From positions 24,881-88,880 of the forward strand of contig NZ_JAPZVR010000011.1 in assembly GCF_027622855.1 (NCBI RefSeq): a DNA stretch of 64,000 nt, given 5' to 3'. Below are positions 17,570 to 27,900 of this stretch, piece by piece. Position 1 is the first letter of the stretch. The number at the start of each line of letters is the position of its first letter. Made by a program: the position numbers and the translations under genes. The notes under the pieces are model-generated. The model was not told the DNA's origin, searched no databases, and was given only the letters and a program-made list of their open reading frames with translations. This DNA comes from Glycomyces algeriensis. GTDB taxonomy: Bacteria > Actinomycetota > Actinomycetes > Mycobacteriales > Micromonosporaceae.

Positions 17570-18115
17570 TCAGCCCAGGGCCACGTGGAGGGTCACGCTG
17601 TCCCCGTCCAGTTCCAGCAGGTGTGCCACGAATCCTCCGGCCTCGGGTGCCGGCGGTTCCGCTCCCGCGTCGGCGCATGCGAGACCGCCGCCGCCGTCGC
17701 CGCGGATCTGCAGGGTGCACCCGGGCTCGTACAGCAGGCCGCCGCCTCCGCCCATGCCGTCAGGGTCGGTCAGGTCCACTTTGACGCCGCCCTCTTCGAC
17801 GGCGGCGGCCACCGTCCACTGGCCGTCGTTCCCATCGAGGGGGAACTCGACCGAACCGGAGAAGGACACCTCGCACTCGCCGTCGCCGCACGACTCGTAG
17901 TCGGCGCTCTCCGGTTCCGGCGCTTCAGTAGTGGGCGCGGAGGAGGTGGTGGCTTCGGGACTCGGGGAAGCGGACTCGCTCGCGGTGGCGCCGGGGCTCG
18001 AGGCCGCAGCGTCGGTGTCCGGCTCCGTTTCGGTGCCGCAGCCGGCCGCGGTAAGGATCACGAGCAACGCCCCGATTGCCATGTGCCGTTTGGGAAGAGC
18101 TCGCGAAGTCGTCAT
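17570..18115 (-). CDS. Small secreted lipoprotein
   Basis: A 181-aa lipoprotein. After a positively charged start, a hydrophobic segment ends in the lipobox LTAAGC with Cys near residue 26. A Ser/Thr/Pro/Glu-rich linker covers about 30-72. The rest is a compact, acidic domain with four Cys (CGDGEC, GCTLQI, LACAD) that could form disulfides. The mature domain belongs to no family that I can name. A ligand or cell-surface role is only inferred. It is encoded downstream of and convergent with the TetR gene. Confidence 0.75.
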   Translation of the reverse strand: MTTSRALPKRHMAIGALLVILTAAGCGTETEPDTDAAASSPGATASESASPSPEATTSSAPTTEAPEPESADYESCGDGECEVSFSGSVEFPLDGNDGQWTVAAAVEEGGVKVDLTDPDGMGGGGGLLYEPGCTLQIRGDGGGGLACADAGAEPPAPEAGGFVAHLLELDGDSVTLHVALG

Positions 18116-18194
18116 GCGCTGATTCTAGGGGCGGCCCGGAAACGCCTTCCACAGCGGACAGAACCGCGGCCCGGGTCGACTGGTCCGACGGGGT

Positions 18195-20417
18195 CTATGC
18201 GGGAGTGAGCTTCGCGCTGAGTCGTTCCGCCTCGGGGTGGCCGAGGGCGCGGTATATCGCTTCGGCGGCACGCCAGGATTCGCGGGCTTCGTCAGGCCGG
18301 TCGCCGTCGTGGTGGACGTCCCCGATCATGGCGAGGACCTCGGCCTCCAAGTACCGGCTCCCCAGCTCGACCGTGACCGCGAGCGATCGCCGGAGATACT
18401 CCAGCGCTTCGTCGAGCCGGTCGAGCCCGTGGTGGGCCCGGCCGATGTTGGCCAGAATGTTGGCGGTGCCCGCCTTGCTGCCGGCCTGCTCCCAGATCTC
18501 GAGTGCCTGACGGCCGTACTCCACGGCATCGGCATAAGCGCCCACGAGTATGGACGTCCACGCGAGTGCGTTGAAGGCCATCGCCTTCCCGCGCTCGTTG
18601 CCCGCCGATCGGAGGGCGCTCCGCGCATGCTCCAGCGCCGCGTCGAAACGGCCGGCGGCCTCGGCGAGCGAGGCCAGGTACACCTCTGTCGTGCCCGTCC
18701 CTTCGTGGTCTCCCAGTTCCCGGGACAGCGCGAGTGACTCGAGGAGGTGCGTTTCCGCCGCGTCGAACTGGCGAAGGCGGGTGAGCGCCACGCCGATGTT
18801 GCGGTGAGCGTAGGCGGTCATCGCCCGGTCGTCCAGCGTCTCGGCGGCCTGCAGCGCCGCCGCATGGATGCTCGCCATGAATCGCCAATGTCCCTGCTGG
18901 TGAAGGAAGTCCCGGAGGTTCCAGGCGAGATGGCAGGTGTGCGCGTGGAGACCGGCCGCGGCGGCGTGCTCGGCGATCAGGCGTATCGACTGGTACTCGG
19001 CGCGGAACCACGCCACTGCGGCCGCGGAGTCCTCGATGTGCTCCGGCTCGATGGAGGTCGGTGGCGGCGGCGCGAGCGTGCGCCGACTCGGGTTCAGCCG
19101 CAGAGCGGCATCGCGCGATGTCAGTACATAGTGGTCGGTCATGCGGAGGACGGCCCGTCGGCGCTCCTCGGCGCTCTCCTCGGACGTCGCGAGCTCTGCG
19201 GCGTAGGCGCGGAGCAGGTCGTGCAGCACGTAGCGCCCCGGAGCCGGTTCGCTGAGCAGGTTCACGCGGCACAGGCGGCCCAGGTACGTGCGGGCGTGCG
19301 ACGCCGAAATACCGGCCAGACCGGCCACGGCGGATACCGACATCGCCGGGCCGGGGTGCAGACCGAGCAGGCGGAACGTCCGCGCGGTCGCGGCGTCCAG
19401 TTCCCGGTAGGACCAGGAGAACACCGCCCGGAGGTCCACCGAGGCCTCGTCGACCGCGAGGGCGTCCAGCCGTGCGGCTTCCAGCTCGTCGGCGATGGCG
19501 CTCAGAGCATGGTCGGGCCGGGTCGAGGCCTTGGCGCCGATGATGGCCAGTGCCAGCGGGAGGCCGGCGCACGCGGTCAGGATCCGCTCCACGGACGCCG
19601 GTTCGGCCGCGAGTCGCGCCTTGCCCAATTGCCGTTCGAGGAAAGCGCTCGATTCGGCCCGGTCGAACGCCCCGATCTCGATGATCTTCGCCCCGTGCGA
19701 GGCCGCGAGCCCGATGAGTTGGTTGCGGCTGATGACGACCGTGTGCACCTGAGAGGAGTTCGGCAGCAGCGGCCGCACCTGCGCGGCGTCTCGCGCGTTG
19801 TCCAGGACCAGCAGGCGGCACTCGCTGCCGATGACGCTGCGGTAGAACGTGAACAGGGCATCGGTGTCGGCCGGGATCCGGGGCGGCTCCACCCCCATGG
19901 AACCGAGCAGTTGACGCGCCGCTTCGGCGGGCTCCATCACGGCCCCGCTGGAACTGAAGCCGCGCAGGTCGATGTAGATCTGCCCGCCGGGGAACTGGTC
20001 GCCCGACCGGTGGCCCCAGTGCAGGGCCAGCATCGTCTTGCCGATGCCGCCGACCCCGGTCAGGACGGTGAGCCGGCAGGATGCCTCATCGAACGATTCG
20101 TCGAGCCTGGTCAGCAGCTCGCTTCTGCCGGTGAAGACCGTGGTTCCCGAGGGAAGCGTCACCGGGGGGACGTTTCGAGACGCCGCCGCAGGCTGATCCG
20201 ACGCCCCGGTCAGCAGGGCTCGATCGTCCTCGTCCAGGTTCAGCGCCTCGATCAGCAGCCGCAGGGTTCGCGGCTGCGGCCGCACCTTCCCGGTCTCGAT
20301 GTCCCGGATCGTGCGGGTTCCCAGGCCCGCTTTGAGGGCGAGTTCTTCCTGCGTCATCATCGCCCGGAGCCGCAGTGGCCGCAGGTTGATGCGGGCGTCG
20401 GACGCTCGGTCGGCCAT
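18195..20417 (-). CDS. XRE-STAND-TPR transcriptional regulator
   Basis: A 740-aa multi-domain regulator. An XRE helix-turn-helix spans about 10-65 (MTQEELALKAGLGTRTIRDI). An NB-ARC/STAND ATPase follows, with Walker A GVGGIGKT at 121-128 and Walker B LLVLDNA near 220. A winged-helix linker lies around 385-430, and TPR repeats run from about 530 to the end. This layout matches the AfsR/SARP-related regulators that control secondary metabolism or development in actinomycetes, but the BTAD domain is absent and XRE replaces the OmpR-type output. No biosynthetic genes lie beside it. The ATG at 20417 starts just before the HTH; the 23-codon extension is not needed. Confidence 0.9.
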   Translation of the reverse strand: MADRASDARINLRPLRLRAMMTQEELALKAGLGTRTIRDIETGKVRPQPRTLRLLIEALNLDEDDRALLTGASDQPAAASRNVPPVTLPSGTTVFTGRSELLTRLDESFDEASCRLTVLTGVGGIGKTMLALHWGHRSGDQFPGGQIYIDLRGFSSSGAVMEPAEAARQLLGSMGVEPPRIPADTDALFTFYRSVIGSECRLLVLDNARDAAQVRPLLPNSSQVHTVVISRNQLIGLAASHGAKIIEIGAFDRAESSAFLERQLGKARLAAEPASVERILTACAGLPLALAIIGAKASTRPDHALSAIADELEAARLDALAVDEASVDLRAVFSWSYRELDAATARTFRLLGLHPGPAMSVSAVAGLAGISASHARTYLGRLCRVNLLSEPAPGRYVLHDLLRAYAAELATSEESAEERRRAVLRMTDHYVLTSRDAALRLNPSRRTLAPPPPTSIEPEHIEDSAAAVAWFRAEYQSIRLIAEHAAAAGLHAHTCHLAWNLRDFLHQQGHWRFMASIHAAALQAAETLDDRAMTAYAHRNIGVALTRLRQFDAAETHLLESLALSRELGDHEGTGTTEVYLASLAEAAGRFDAALEHARSALRSAGNERGKAMAFNALAWTSILVGAYADAVEYGRQALEIWEQAGSKAGTANILANIGRAHHGLDRLDEALEYLRRSLAVTVELGSRYLEAEVLAMIGDVHHDGDRPDEARESWRAAEAIYRALGHPEAERLSAKLTPA

Positions 20418-20502
20418 GCCGCAATGATAGGTCAACCCGACGAACGAGATCGAGCACCGACAACCGCCGGGCATCGCCCGCTTCACGGCAGCGGCCGGTC
20501 TC

Positions 20503-20628
20503 CTAGCGCGGGAGAAGTGTCGTGCGGAGGTGTTCGGCCCAAGCGCGGGGGTATGTGGTGTTGCCGTTGTGGCCGCCGGGGAAGACCGTGACCGGCTGGT
20601 TGAGGAGTTCGCCGAGGTGTTGGGCGGC
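20503..20628 (-). pseudogene. Remnant of an alpha/beta hydrolase C-terminus
   Basis: Reading leftward, about 40 codons give HLGELLNQPVTVFPGGHNGN followed by YPRAWAEHLRTTLLPR and a stop. This resembles the end of an alpha/beta hydrolase, with the catalytic His in PGGHNG. An in-frame stop (TAG at 20631-20629) separates it from about 38 further open codons upstream that match nothing I know. There is no start codon or ribosome site, so it is a decayed fragment. Confidence 0.4.
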
Positions 20629-20740
20629 CTAGTGGTCGTAGACGGCGCTCACGGCACCAGCGAGCAGGCGGCCGGCATCAAGGCCCATCTCGGCGCGCCG
20701 ATCGACGATTCGCTTGCGCTCGCCGCCGACCTGGGTAGGG

Positions 20741-21049
20741 TCAGAGATCTAGCGGCCATCCCTCCGGGCCTGCGGCGCGAAGCTGCACGACCTCGTCGCC
20801 TTCGCTCACGACGCCACCGACTTCGAGCGCTTCGGGACCGAGCTCGATCTCCGTGTCCCCGTGCAGCAACGACAGGGTCAGCCCGCCGTCGTTGATGGTG
20901 GCCGCTTGCTCCTGCGTGAGGGGTTCCGTGTGGAATTCGGCGCCCTTGTAGTTCTGTTTGCCGGGCTGGAACTGCACTCGCCCGTCGACAGGGTGTTCGC
21001 CGTCGACGTGGAGCGTGCCGGCATCAAGGCTTGCATAGTCGCTGAGCAT
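20741..21049 (-). CDS. Small acidic protein of unknown function (102 aa)
   Basis: A 102-aa acidic, soluble protein with amino-acid composition typical of a real gene (few Arg/Pro, many Glu/Gly/Leu). It has no signal, membrane helix or known motif. A repeated pattern of short beta-like segments (GTLHVDGE, RVQFQPGKQ, LSLLHGD, EIELG) suggests a small barrel or sandwich. It is separated by 54 bases from the gene upstream, so the two may form an operon. Confidence 0.55.
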   Translation of the reverse strand: MLSDYASLDAGTLHVDGEHPVDGRVQFQPGKQNYKGAEFHTEPLTQEQAATINDGGLTLSLLHGDTEIELGPEALEVGGVVSEGDEVVQLRAAGPEGWPLDL

Positions 21050-21103
21050 GGTGCTGATCGTATGACGCGGTAAATGGCGGCGACGCGAAATCGCGGACGA
21101 GGT

Positions 21104-21469
21104 TTACGAACGTCCGGCGGCTCTCCAGGACCGGCGCGGCCTGAGCTCGATGTCGGGTGCGGCCGGCGGGTACGGCGGGTACTGCTCGACGAGGTCTTCC
21201 CGGACCTCGTGGGGGATCGCGAGTCCCGCATCGATCATGGCCGCACCGTGCCACAGCCCGATTCCTTTGAGGGCCTTCGCGGTGCTGCGGCAGATCTCTT
21301 CGTTCAGGGACGCGAACCGCTCTTCGACCACGTCCCGCTCCTCCAGCTCAGCTGGATCGGTCGCGTCCTCCAGCCGGTCCAGCTCCGCTCCCAACCGCTC
21401 GCACTCCTCCACGAGCGCCAGCACCGGCCGGAACCCCGCAGCGATCTCCCCATCGGTCACCTTGTCCAT
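21104..21469 (-). CDS. Small helical protein of unknown function (121 aa)
   Basis: A 121-aa cytoplasmic protein, acidic and helical over residues 1-75 (ECERLGAELDRLEDATDPAE), with a Pro-rich, basic tail. A strong ribosome site (GGAAGGGGTGGGG) precedes the ATG at 21469. It has no recognised domain. It is probably the first gene of a two-gene unit with the 102-aa ORF. Confidence 0.6.
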   Translation of the reverse strand: MDKVTDGEIAAGFRPVLALVEECERLGAELDRLEDATDPAELEERDVVEERFASLNEEICRSTAKALKGIGLWHGAAMIDAGLAIPHEVREDLVEQYPPYPPAAPDIELRPRRSWRAAGRS

Positions 21470-21735
21470 GCCCCACCCCTTCCGAGACAGACTCTAGGTC
21501 TGCCGCTTTGGTGGCGGCGAAGCCGGTCGTACGGGCAGGCATCGAGGTTCTATGCCTCGTAGCCGATATAACCTGCAAGCAGTGTCGGGGCGCAGTCTTT
21601 GCGGTCGGCGGCTTCGCGGAAACTGCGAACCCGTCTAGCCGGGAATCAGGTCCCGGGCTCTCGCCGGGGGCCCGGCAGTTTCGGGCGCCCGGCCCGCACC
21701 CGTTGAAAGGGCGAACGCCGTGCCAGACTGGCCCG

Positions 21736-22545
21736 GTGAACCCGCCCCGCGTCATCGCCACGGATCTGGACGGCACCCTCCTCGCCCCCGGGCGCATCCT
21801 CACCGAACGCTCCCGCCTGGCGCTGCACGCCGCTCGGGCCCAAGGGATCGCCGTCGTCGCGGTCACCGCCCGCCCGTCTCGGGTCTTCGCGGAGTGGCCC
21901 GAACTCGCCGCCTGCCTCGACGCCGCGATCTGCGCGAACGGGGCGATCGTCTACGACCCCGCCCGTCGTGTGATCGAGACCGCCCACACCATCGAACCCG
22001 AGACCGCCGCCGCCACGGCGAAGATCCTCCGCTCCGCGCTCCCCGGCACCAGGATCGCGGTCGAGACCGGTGCCCTGGTCGTCGCCGAGCCCGGATACCG
22101 CAAAGTGGACACCGTCGGCGACAACCGCCTCTTCGTCGACACCTTCGACGAGGTCTTCACCGCCGCCGACAGCATCGTGAAACTCCTCGTCCACGATCCT
22201 GACGGCCGAGCCGACGCCATGCTCGCCGCCGCACGCGCCGTCGTACTCCCCGGCGTGCACCTCTCCCACTCGGGAGGCGAAGGCCTCCTGGAGATCACCG
22301 CCCCCGACGTCTCGAAGTCCACTGCGCTCGCCGCCTGGTGCGCCGCGCGCGGCATCGGTCCGGCCGAGGTGACCGCGTTCGGGGACATGCCGAACGATGT
22401 GCCGATGCTGCGCTGGGCGGGCCGGTCCTTCGCCGTCGCCGGAGCCCATCCTGAGGCGGCCGCAGCCGCCACGGACCGCTGCGGAGCGAGTGATGAGGAC
22501 GGGGTCGCCGAGGTGATCGAGGGATTCCTGGCCGCCCCAAGGTGA
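21736..22545 (+). CDS. Cof-type HAD-superfamily phosphatase
   Basis: A 269-aa hydrolase. HAD motif I DLDGTLL is near residue 9, with nucleophile and acid aspartates DxD. Motif II is ALHAARAQGIAVVAVTAR. Motif III Lys is in SIVKLLV or VSKSTALAAW. Motif IV is FGDMPNDVPML near 227. The Cof/IIB cap lies between. These enzymes dephosphorylate sugar phosphates or cofactors; the substrate is not predictable. GTG at 21736 is the only start giving the canonical N-terminus; no clear ribosome site precedes it. It ends 17 bases from the convergent kinase-like gene. Confidence 0.88.
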   Translation: MNPPRVIATDLDGTLLAPGRILTERSRLALHAARAQGIAVVAVTARPSRVFAEWPELAACLDAAICANGAIVYDPARRVIETAHTIEPETAAATAKILRSALPGTRIAVETGALVVAEPGYRKVDTVGDNRLFVDTFDEVFTAADSIVKLLVHDPDGRADAMLAAARAVVLPGVHLSHSGGEGLLEITAPDVSKSTALAAWCAARGIGPAEVTAFGDMPNDVPMLRWAGRSFAVAGAHPEAAAAATDRCGASDEDGVAEVIEGFLAAPR

Positions 22546-22562
22546 ACCGCGACGCCGGTGGG

Positions 22563-23462
22563 TCATCCGCTGCCGGAAACGATGCCGGCGAGCCCGCGGT
22601 GGGCGTCGTCGAGACCTTTCTCGTTCTCGGCGTGGTCGGCGATGCCGGTGAGGTCGTGGGCGGCGATGCGACGGGCGAAGTAGTCGGCCTGGACGGCCCA
22701 TCGGAAGCGGAGGAGTGTGAGCAGGCCGCGTTCCGTTTCGGCGCGCGTGAGAACGCCCTGGGCGAGGTAGGCCTCGACCAGGGGCCCGGCGTTGCCGGAC
22801 CCTCCGACGTACATCACCGCGGAGGCGAGGTCGTACAGGTAGGGGCCGCGCATGGCGGTGGACCAGTCGATGAGCCCGCAAATGCCGGTGTCCGGGTCGA
22901 GTCGGAACGCTTCGGGCGCGGGGTCGGTGTGGAGGGGACCCCAGGTCAAGGTCGCGGGGTCGAGGTCGTCAAGGGCGGTGAGCGCGGCCGCGACGGCAGG
23001 ACGGACCCAGTCGCGGACGTCGAGATGCCCGGCCGCCGGGTCGACCCAGTGGAACCGGTCGGCGGTAGGGATGTCGGCATCGTGAAGCGCCGCATGGGCT
23101 CGCGCGAGCGTGGTGCCGATGATGCGTTGTTCGGCCGGGCCGTCGGTGGCGATGCCGTCGCCGGGAACCCAGGCCAGCAGCGCGAGCATGACGTCATCGG
23201 CGGCCACGGCGAGGCGGCCGCCGCGGCTGCGTTCGGGGGCTCCGGTCGGGAGATCGGGCCGGTCGAGCACGGCCGCGGCGGCCAGGCCGCCGGCGTAGTC
23301 GAAGAGCGTGTCCGGGTCCACCGCTTTGGCGACCCAGCGACGCGGCCCCGCGGTGACGAACCACGTGCCGGAGTTCATGCCCCCATGGTGCGGCTCGATC
23401 CGAGCATTGTGGAGTCCCCAGTGGTGGCCGAGGGAGGCGCGCAAGACGTCCTCGCTGATCAT
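22563..23462 (-). CDS. Aminoglycoside-phosphotransferase-like (APH) kinase
   Basis: A 299-aa kinase-fold protein. The N-lobe holds GGMNSGTWFV and the ATP-anchoring Lys in RRWVAKAV. The catalytic loop reads LHTDPAPEAF, where HGDxxxxN is usual, so the catalytic Asp is kept but the Asn is changed. The metal motif is IDWSTAMRG. Members phosphorylate small molecules such as choline, sugars or antibiotics. The altered loop makes the substrate, and perhaps activity, uncertain. It is convergent with the HAD phosphatase. Confidence 0.82.
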   Translation of the reverse strand: MISEDVLRASLGHHWGLHNARIEPHHGGMNSGTWFVTAGPRRWVAKAVDPDTLFDYAGGLAAAAVLDRPDLPTGAPERSRGGRLAVAADDVMLALLAWVPGDGIATDGPAEQRIIGTTLARAHAALHDADIPTADRFHWVDPAAGHLDVRDWVRPAVAAALTALDDLDPATLTWGPLHTDPAPEAFRLDPDTGICGLIDWSTAMRGPYLYDLASAVMYVGGSGNAGPLVEAYLAQGVLTRAETERGLLTLLRFRWAVQADYFARRIAAHDLTGIADHAENEKGLDDAHRGLAGIVSGSG

Positions 23463-23546
23463 GCGCCTCAGTCAACCACCGGTCCGGTTGCCGGGCAACG
23501 GTTTATCACGCCCGCATGCGGTCGCGACGGCCCCGCTGCGCCGGGC

Positions 23547-24785
23547 TCACCAGTCGTGGACCGTGCCGTCGGCCAGGCGGTTGTACGGCAGGTACGCCTG
23601 CACGTACGGGTACTTGCCCGCCTCGTCGGTGTCGAGCTCGACGCCGAGGCCCGGCCGGTCGCCGGGGTGGAGGTACCCGTCGGCCCAGGTGAAGGACTGC
23701 TGGAAGACCTGGTCGGTCTTCGCGCCGTGCCGCATGTACTCCTGGATGCCGAAGTTGTGGATGCTCAGGCCCAGGTGCATCGCGGCGGCCATGCCGACCG
23801 GGGAGATGTCCGTGGGGCCGTGCATGCCCGACTTGACCTGGTACTGGGCGGCGTAGTCGAGGACCTTCCGCAAATGGCTGATGCCGCCGGTGTGGGTCAC
23901 GGCCGAGCGCACGTAGTCGATCAGCTGCTCGCGGATGATCTGCTGGTAGTCCCACACGGTGTTGAAGATTTCGCCGATCGCCAGCGGCGTCGTGGTGTGC
24001 TGCCGGACCAGGCGCAGCGCCTCCTGGTTCTCCGCCGGCGTGACGTCCTCGAGCCAGAACAGGTCGTACGGTTCAAGGGATTTGCCGAGCTGCGCGGCCT
24101 GGATCGGCGTGAGCCGGTGGTGCGCGTCGTGCAGCAGCGGCAGCTCCGGGCCGAACTCGTTCCTGACCGCCTCGAACACGGTCGGGACGTGCCGCAGGTA
24201 CGAGCGGGTGTCCCAGTCCTCCTCATTGGGCAGTGCGCCGCGCTGGGCGGGCTCGTGGTCGTAGCGGACGCCTTCCATCGCTTCGTAAGTGGCGTTCGAG
24301 GCGATCCCGTAGATGGACTTCAGACCGGGGACGCCGGTCTGGACGCGGATCGCCCGGTACCCCTGCTCCTGGTGGGAGCGGATGGAGTCGAAGAGTTCCT
24401 CGGTGGTCTTGCCCGAGGCGTGGCCGTACGCGAGGAGGCCGGAGCGGGAGGCGCCGCCGAGGAGCTGGTAGACGGGGAGCCCCGCGGCCTTGCCCTTGAT
24501 GTCCCACAGCGCCATGTCGACCGCGGCGATGGCGGCCATCGTGACGGGGCCCCGCCGCCAGTACGCGGAGCGGTAGAGGAACTGCCAGGTGTCCTCGATC
24601 CGGTGGGCGTCGCGGCCCAGCAGGAGCGGGACGACGTGGTCCTTGAGGTAGGCGACGACGGCGAGTTCGCGGCCGTTCAAGGTGGCGTCGCCCAGGCCCG
24701 TGAGGCCGTCGTCGGTGGTGAGCTTGAGGGTGACGAAGTTTCGATCGGGGCTGGTGACGACGACTTCGGCTCTGTCGATGATCAT
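23547..24785 (-). CDS. manD: D-mannonate dehydratase, enolase superfamily (ManD)
   Basis: A 412-aa enzyme converting D-mannonate to 2-keto-3-deoxygluconate in hexuronate breakdown. Conserved blocks include the N-terminal cap ending [12 protein letters not shown], the loop [35 protein letters not shown] and a metal-binding/catalytic [11 protein letters not shown]. The length equals that of ManD proteins. GAAGGA lies eight bases before the ATG at 24785; another ATG six codons upstream is less well placed. It stands alone without uxu partner genes but fits with the window's pectate lyase in uronate use. A GTATAC-centred palindrome upstream (near 24940) could be a GntR site. Confidence 0.88.
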   Translation of the reverse strand: MIIDRAEVVVTSPDRNFVTLKLTTDDGLTGLGDATLNGRELAVVAYLKDHVVPLLLGRDAHRIEDTWQFLYRSAYWRRGPVTMAAIAAVDMALWDIKGKAAGLPVYQLLGGASRSGLLAYGHASGKTTEELFDSIRSHQEQGYRAIRVQTGVPGLKSIYGIASNATYEAMEGVRYDHEPAQRGALPNEEDWDTRSYLRHVPTVFEAVRNEFGPELPLLHDAHHRLTPIQAAQLGKSLEPYDLFWLEDVTPAENQEALRLVRQHTTTPLAIGEIFNTVWDYQQIIREQLIDYVRSAVTHTGGISHLRKVLDYAAQYQVKSGMHGPTDISPVGMAAAMHLGLSIHNFGIQEYMRHGAKTDQVFQQSFTWADGYLHPGDRPGLGVELDTDEAGKYPYVQAYLPYNRLADGTVHDW

Positions 24786-24983
24786 CAGATCGTTCCTTCC
24801 CATGCGGCTGCGCGATGCAACCGCTCCGTCGTACGCGGCGCCGCATCGGCGCGGCGTTCCGGGCCCGTGCGGCCGACCGGGCCCGCCGCCGTCCGGAGGA
24901 GGGCGGGGCGTGAAAACGCTCGCCGTGCGGCTCGGAAGAACTGTATACGGTGCGGGCCGCGGGCCCGATTGCTCAGGACGGCC

Positions 24984-27900
24984 TCAGCGCCGGACCGCGG
25001 CAGTGAGATCGGCGAGGAGTTCGGAGGCGGTCACGGGATCGAGTCGGTCGCCGCGCAAAGGCTTGGCGGCCTTGCGGTTGCGGGTGGTCACAAGCCGGAC
25101 CGCGTGCACCCGGTGCCACTCGCCGAGCTCGCTGTCCGTCACGGGCGCACCGGTGCTCGCGTCGGCCAGGAGGTACCCGCCGGGGACCCGCCGCTCGAAA
25201 CCCCGCCGCTGCGTGCCCCAATCCCCGTACTGGGGGTAGCGGTTCACCCATGACATATGGCCGCGCAGGGTCCCGGTGTGCATCTCGACCCCTTCGAAGC
25301 GGGTCAGCTGCCCGGTCGCGGCCTCAGCCGCGGTGAAGGGCGGTCGGCCCAGCTGCTCGATCGGCTGCAGGATCGCGTAGTCGTTGAAGATCTCGTTCCA
25401 CGCGGGCAGCTCCTCCCCCAGCAGCGCCGGGTGGGCCAGGCGGATCGTCGCCGCGTCGGGAAGGCCGACGAGTTTCTCGTGCGCGTCGGCGAAGCCGCCG
25501 TCCTCGGCGGTGCGGAAGCCGAAGCGGGTGCCGTCGTGGTCGGCCAGCCAGACCAGGCGGCTCACCAGGGATCCGAGCACGGGATGCCGTGCGATCAGCC
25601 GGAACTCGGGGACCGTCCAGGTTCGGCCGCTGTACATCGCGTCGTCCAGGCGCTCGGTCTGCTCGGCGACCAGCCGCTCCAGGTCCTTCGCGAGGCGCTG
25701 GTACCGAGTCTTGGCGGCCGCGGCCAGGTCGGCGTCGTCGCGCACGCCCGGCTGGGGAAGTCGCAGCCGCTGCTTGCCGGCGCCGTCGACCAGGCTCGGG
25801 CGCAGCCGCTCGTCGAACCGGACGTGGAAGCGCCTGGGCCCGTAGTCGAGTGCGAGCGATTCGGGATCGCCCACGCCCAGGTCGGGGACGAGCCTGTCGG
25901 CCAGCGTCTCGACGTCCTCACCGAATCCACTTGCGACCTGTGCCGCCAGCTTTCGGGCCAGCGCCGTCGTGACGGGGTATTTCCGCAGGCGGGACATCCG
26001 GTGCAGCACGTTGAAGGCGGTCTCGGTCCCGATGGCGGCCAGTGCGTACAGGGCGTAGCCGGCTCTGTCCGACTGGTCGCCGCCCGGCCAGGTGAGGACC
26101 AGCGGCTCCAGGAGCGCTGCGGTCGCGTCGGTGCCGAAGCGCGCCAGCTGGTCGACGGCCCAGGTGTCGGCCGGGGGTGCGCCGGCGGAGAGCCAGAGCT
26201 GGAACAGCGCGTGGGAGAACTGGGTGAGGGATTCGGCGTCGCAGTGCTGGGCGACGATGTCGGTGCCGGGGTGGTGCACGCGCGGGGCGCTGAGCGCGAG
26301 GATCGTGATGAGGTGGGTGACGGCGCCGGGCGGCAGCACTGCGTCGCGTTCCCGCAGCAGCACCGGAGGCAGGTGCTGGGGGTCGGCCCAGGCTCCCGGT
26401 CGGGGCGGGTCGCCGAGGGGCATCAGGGGATCGGTGGCCAGGAGTGCCTGGACGCGCTGGACCGCGTCGGGGCCGTAGCGTTCGGCGGATCGCACTACGG
26501 CCTCGGGGCCGAGCTGCCCGGCGAGGTGGCGCAGGGCGGCCTGTCCGCCTGCGTGGTACCGCTTGGACGAGCCGAACGCCGCGGGGATCAGCAGGGTCGC
26601 TCCGACCTCGCCGTGGCGGTCGAGCCAGTCGAGGGCGTGGGCGCGCGTCGATTTGAGGCGGAGGAACCAGTCCGCGACGACCGTGGCTGCGGTGGCACTG
26701 CGGATCGGGACCAGTGCGCTGCCGTATCGGTGCTTGGTCCGCAGGCGCTCGGCGACCGCGTCGGCCGCGGCGGGGCCGTGGCGTGCGAGTCGGCTCCAGA
26801 TGCCGGCTTCCAGGCTCAGGTCGACCCGGTTGACGACCTCGCCTTTGACGGATGCCCAGTACTCGTCGTCGTCCCATGACCAGAAGTTCGGTTCGACGGA
26901 CAGGGCCCGCTCGTGTTCCTCTGGTGCCCAGATGATCTCGATGTCCGCGGGTGGTTCGAGGCCGCGCAGGGGCGCGGGTGCCGGGCGCTCGGTGTTCGTC
27001 CAGGGAGGTGCGACGAGGATCTGCGGGAGCCGTGCCGCATCGGCGACGGGGAGGGCGGTCGAGGAGGTCAGGTCGGTGATGGCGGCGCGGGCGGTGTCGT
27101 TCAGGTGCGGGAGGGCGGCGTCGAGCCCGGCGGGGTCTGATCGGACGATCACCGCGAGCCGGGTCCGGTCCAGGGGTGCGAGGCGCGGTGCCCGTTCGGC
27201 GGCGATCCTGGCGGTGCGCAGCGGGAACCGTGCAGCCGAGCGGAGTGCGGCGGGGAGGACCTGGGGTTCGCCGCTGCGGTCGATGAGGAGCGCTGTCGCG
27301 TCGTCGCTGGGCAGGAGCGCGATGCCGTCGAGCAGGGCGGTGCGCTGCGCGGCGGTGAGGCTCTTGTATGCGAGGGTGGCCTCCAGGACCGGGAGGGCCG
27401 CGACGCCGAGGTGGCAGACCAGTTCGGCGACGTCCTGCGCGGTCAGCCGCGCCGCTTCGATGGCTTTGCGGCCCAGGCGTTCGCGATGGTCGACGCTGCT
27501 GATGGCCGACCACATCAGGTGCTGCAGGCCGGAGGCGTGCTCGGTGCGGGCGAGTTCCTCGCAGGTCGCGGCGACCCATGCGGTCTCGTCGGGCAGCAGG
27601 AGTGCGGCGGCGGCGCGCTGGAGGAGGGCCTCGCGGTGCGCGGCGGCCGCGGCGACCACCGCTTCGTACTCGTCCGGTTCTGCGGCGGCGGTGAGCTCGC
27701 GCGAGAGTTCGAGCTCGCCGAGGAACCGCGAGCCCGTCCAGTGCGCGGCGTGCGGGTCGGCGGCGGTGACGAACGGCAGGGGGTCGGCCTTCGTGGCGCC
27801 GCCGGGGTGGTCCCAGCCGGTGGTGATCCCGGCACCCGCGGCGGCGGCCCCGATCGCGAACGGCAGCCCGAACTCGATCACCCAGGCGCTGAACAACTCT

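Noticed and set aside
22542-25253. 903-aa rightward ORF
   Set aside because: It is antisense to the kinase-like, mannonate dehydratase and DUF4132 genes. It is Gly/Val/Asp-rich shadow sequence caused by high G+C at third codon positions.
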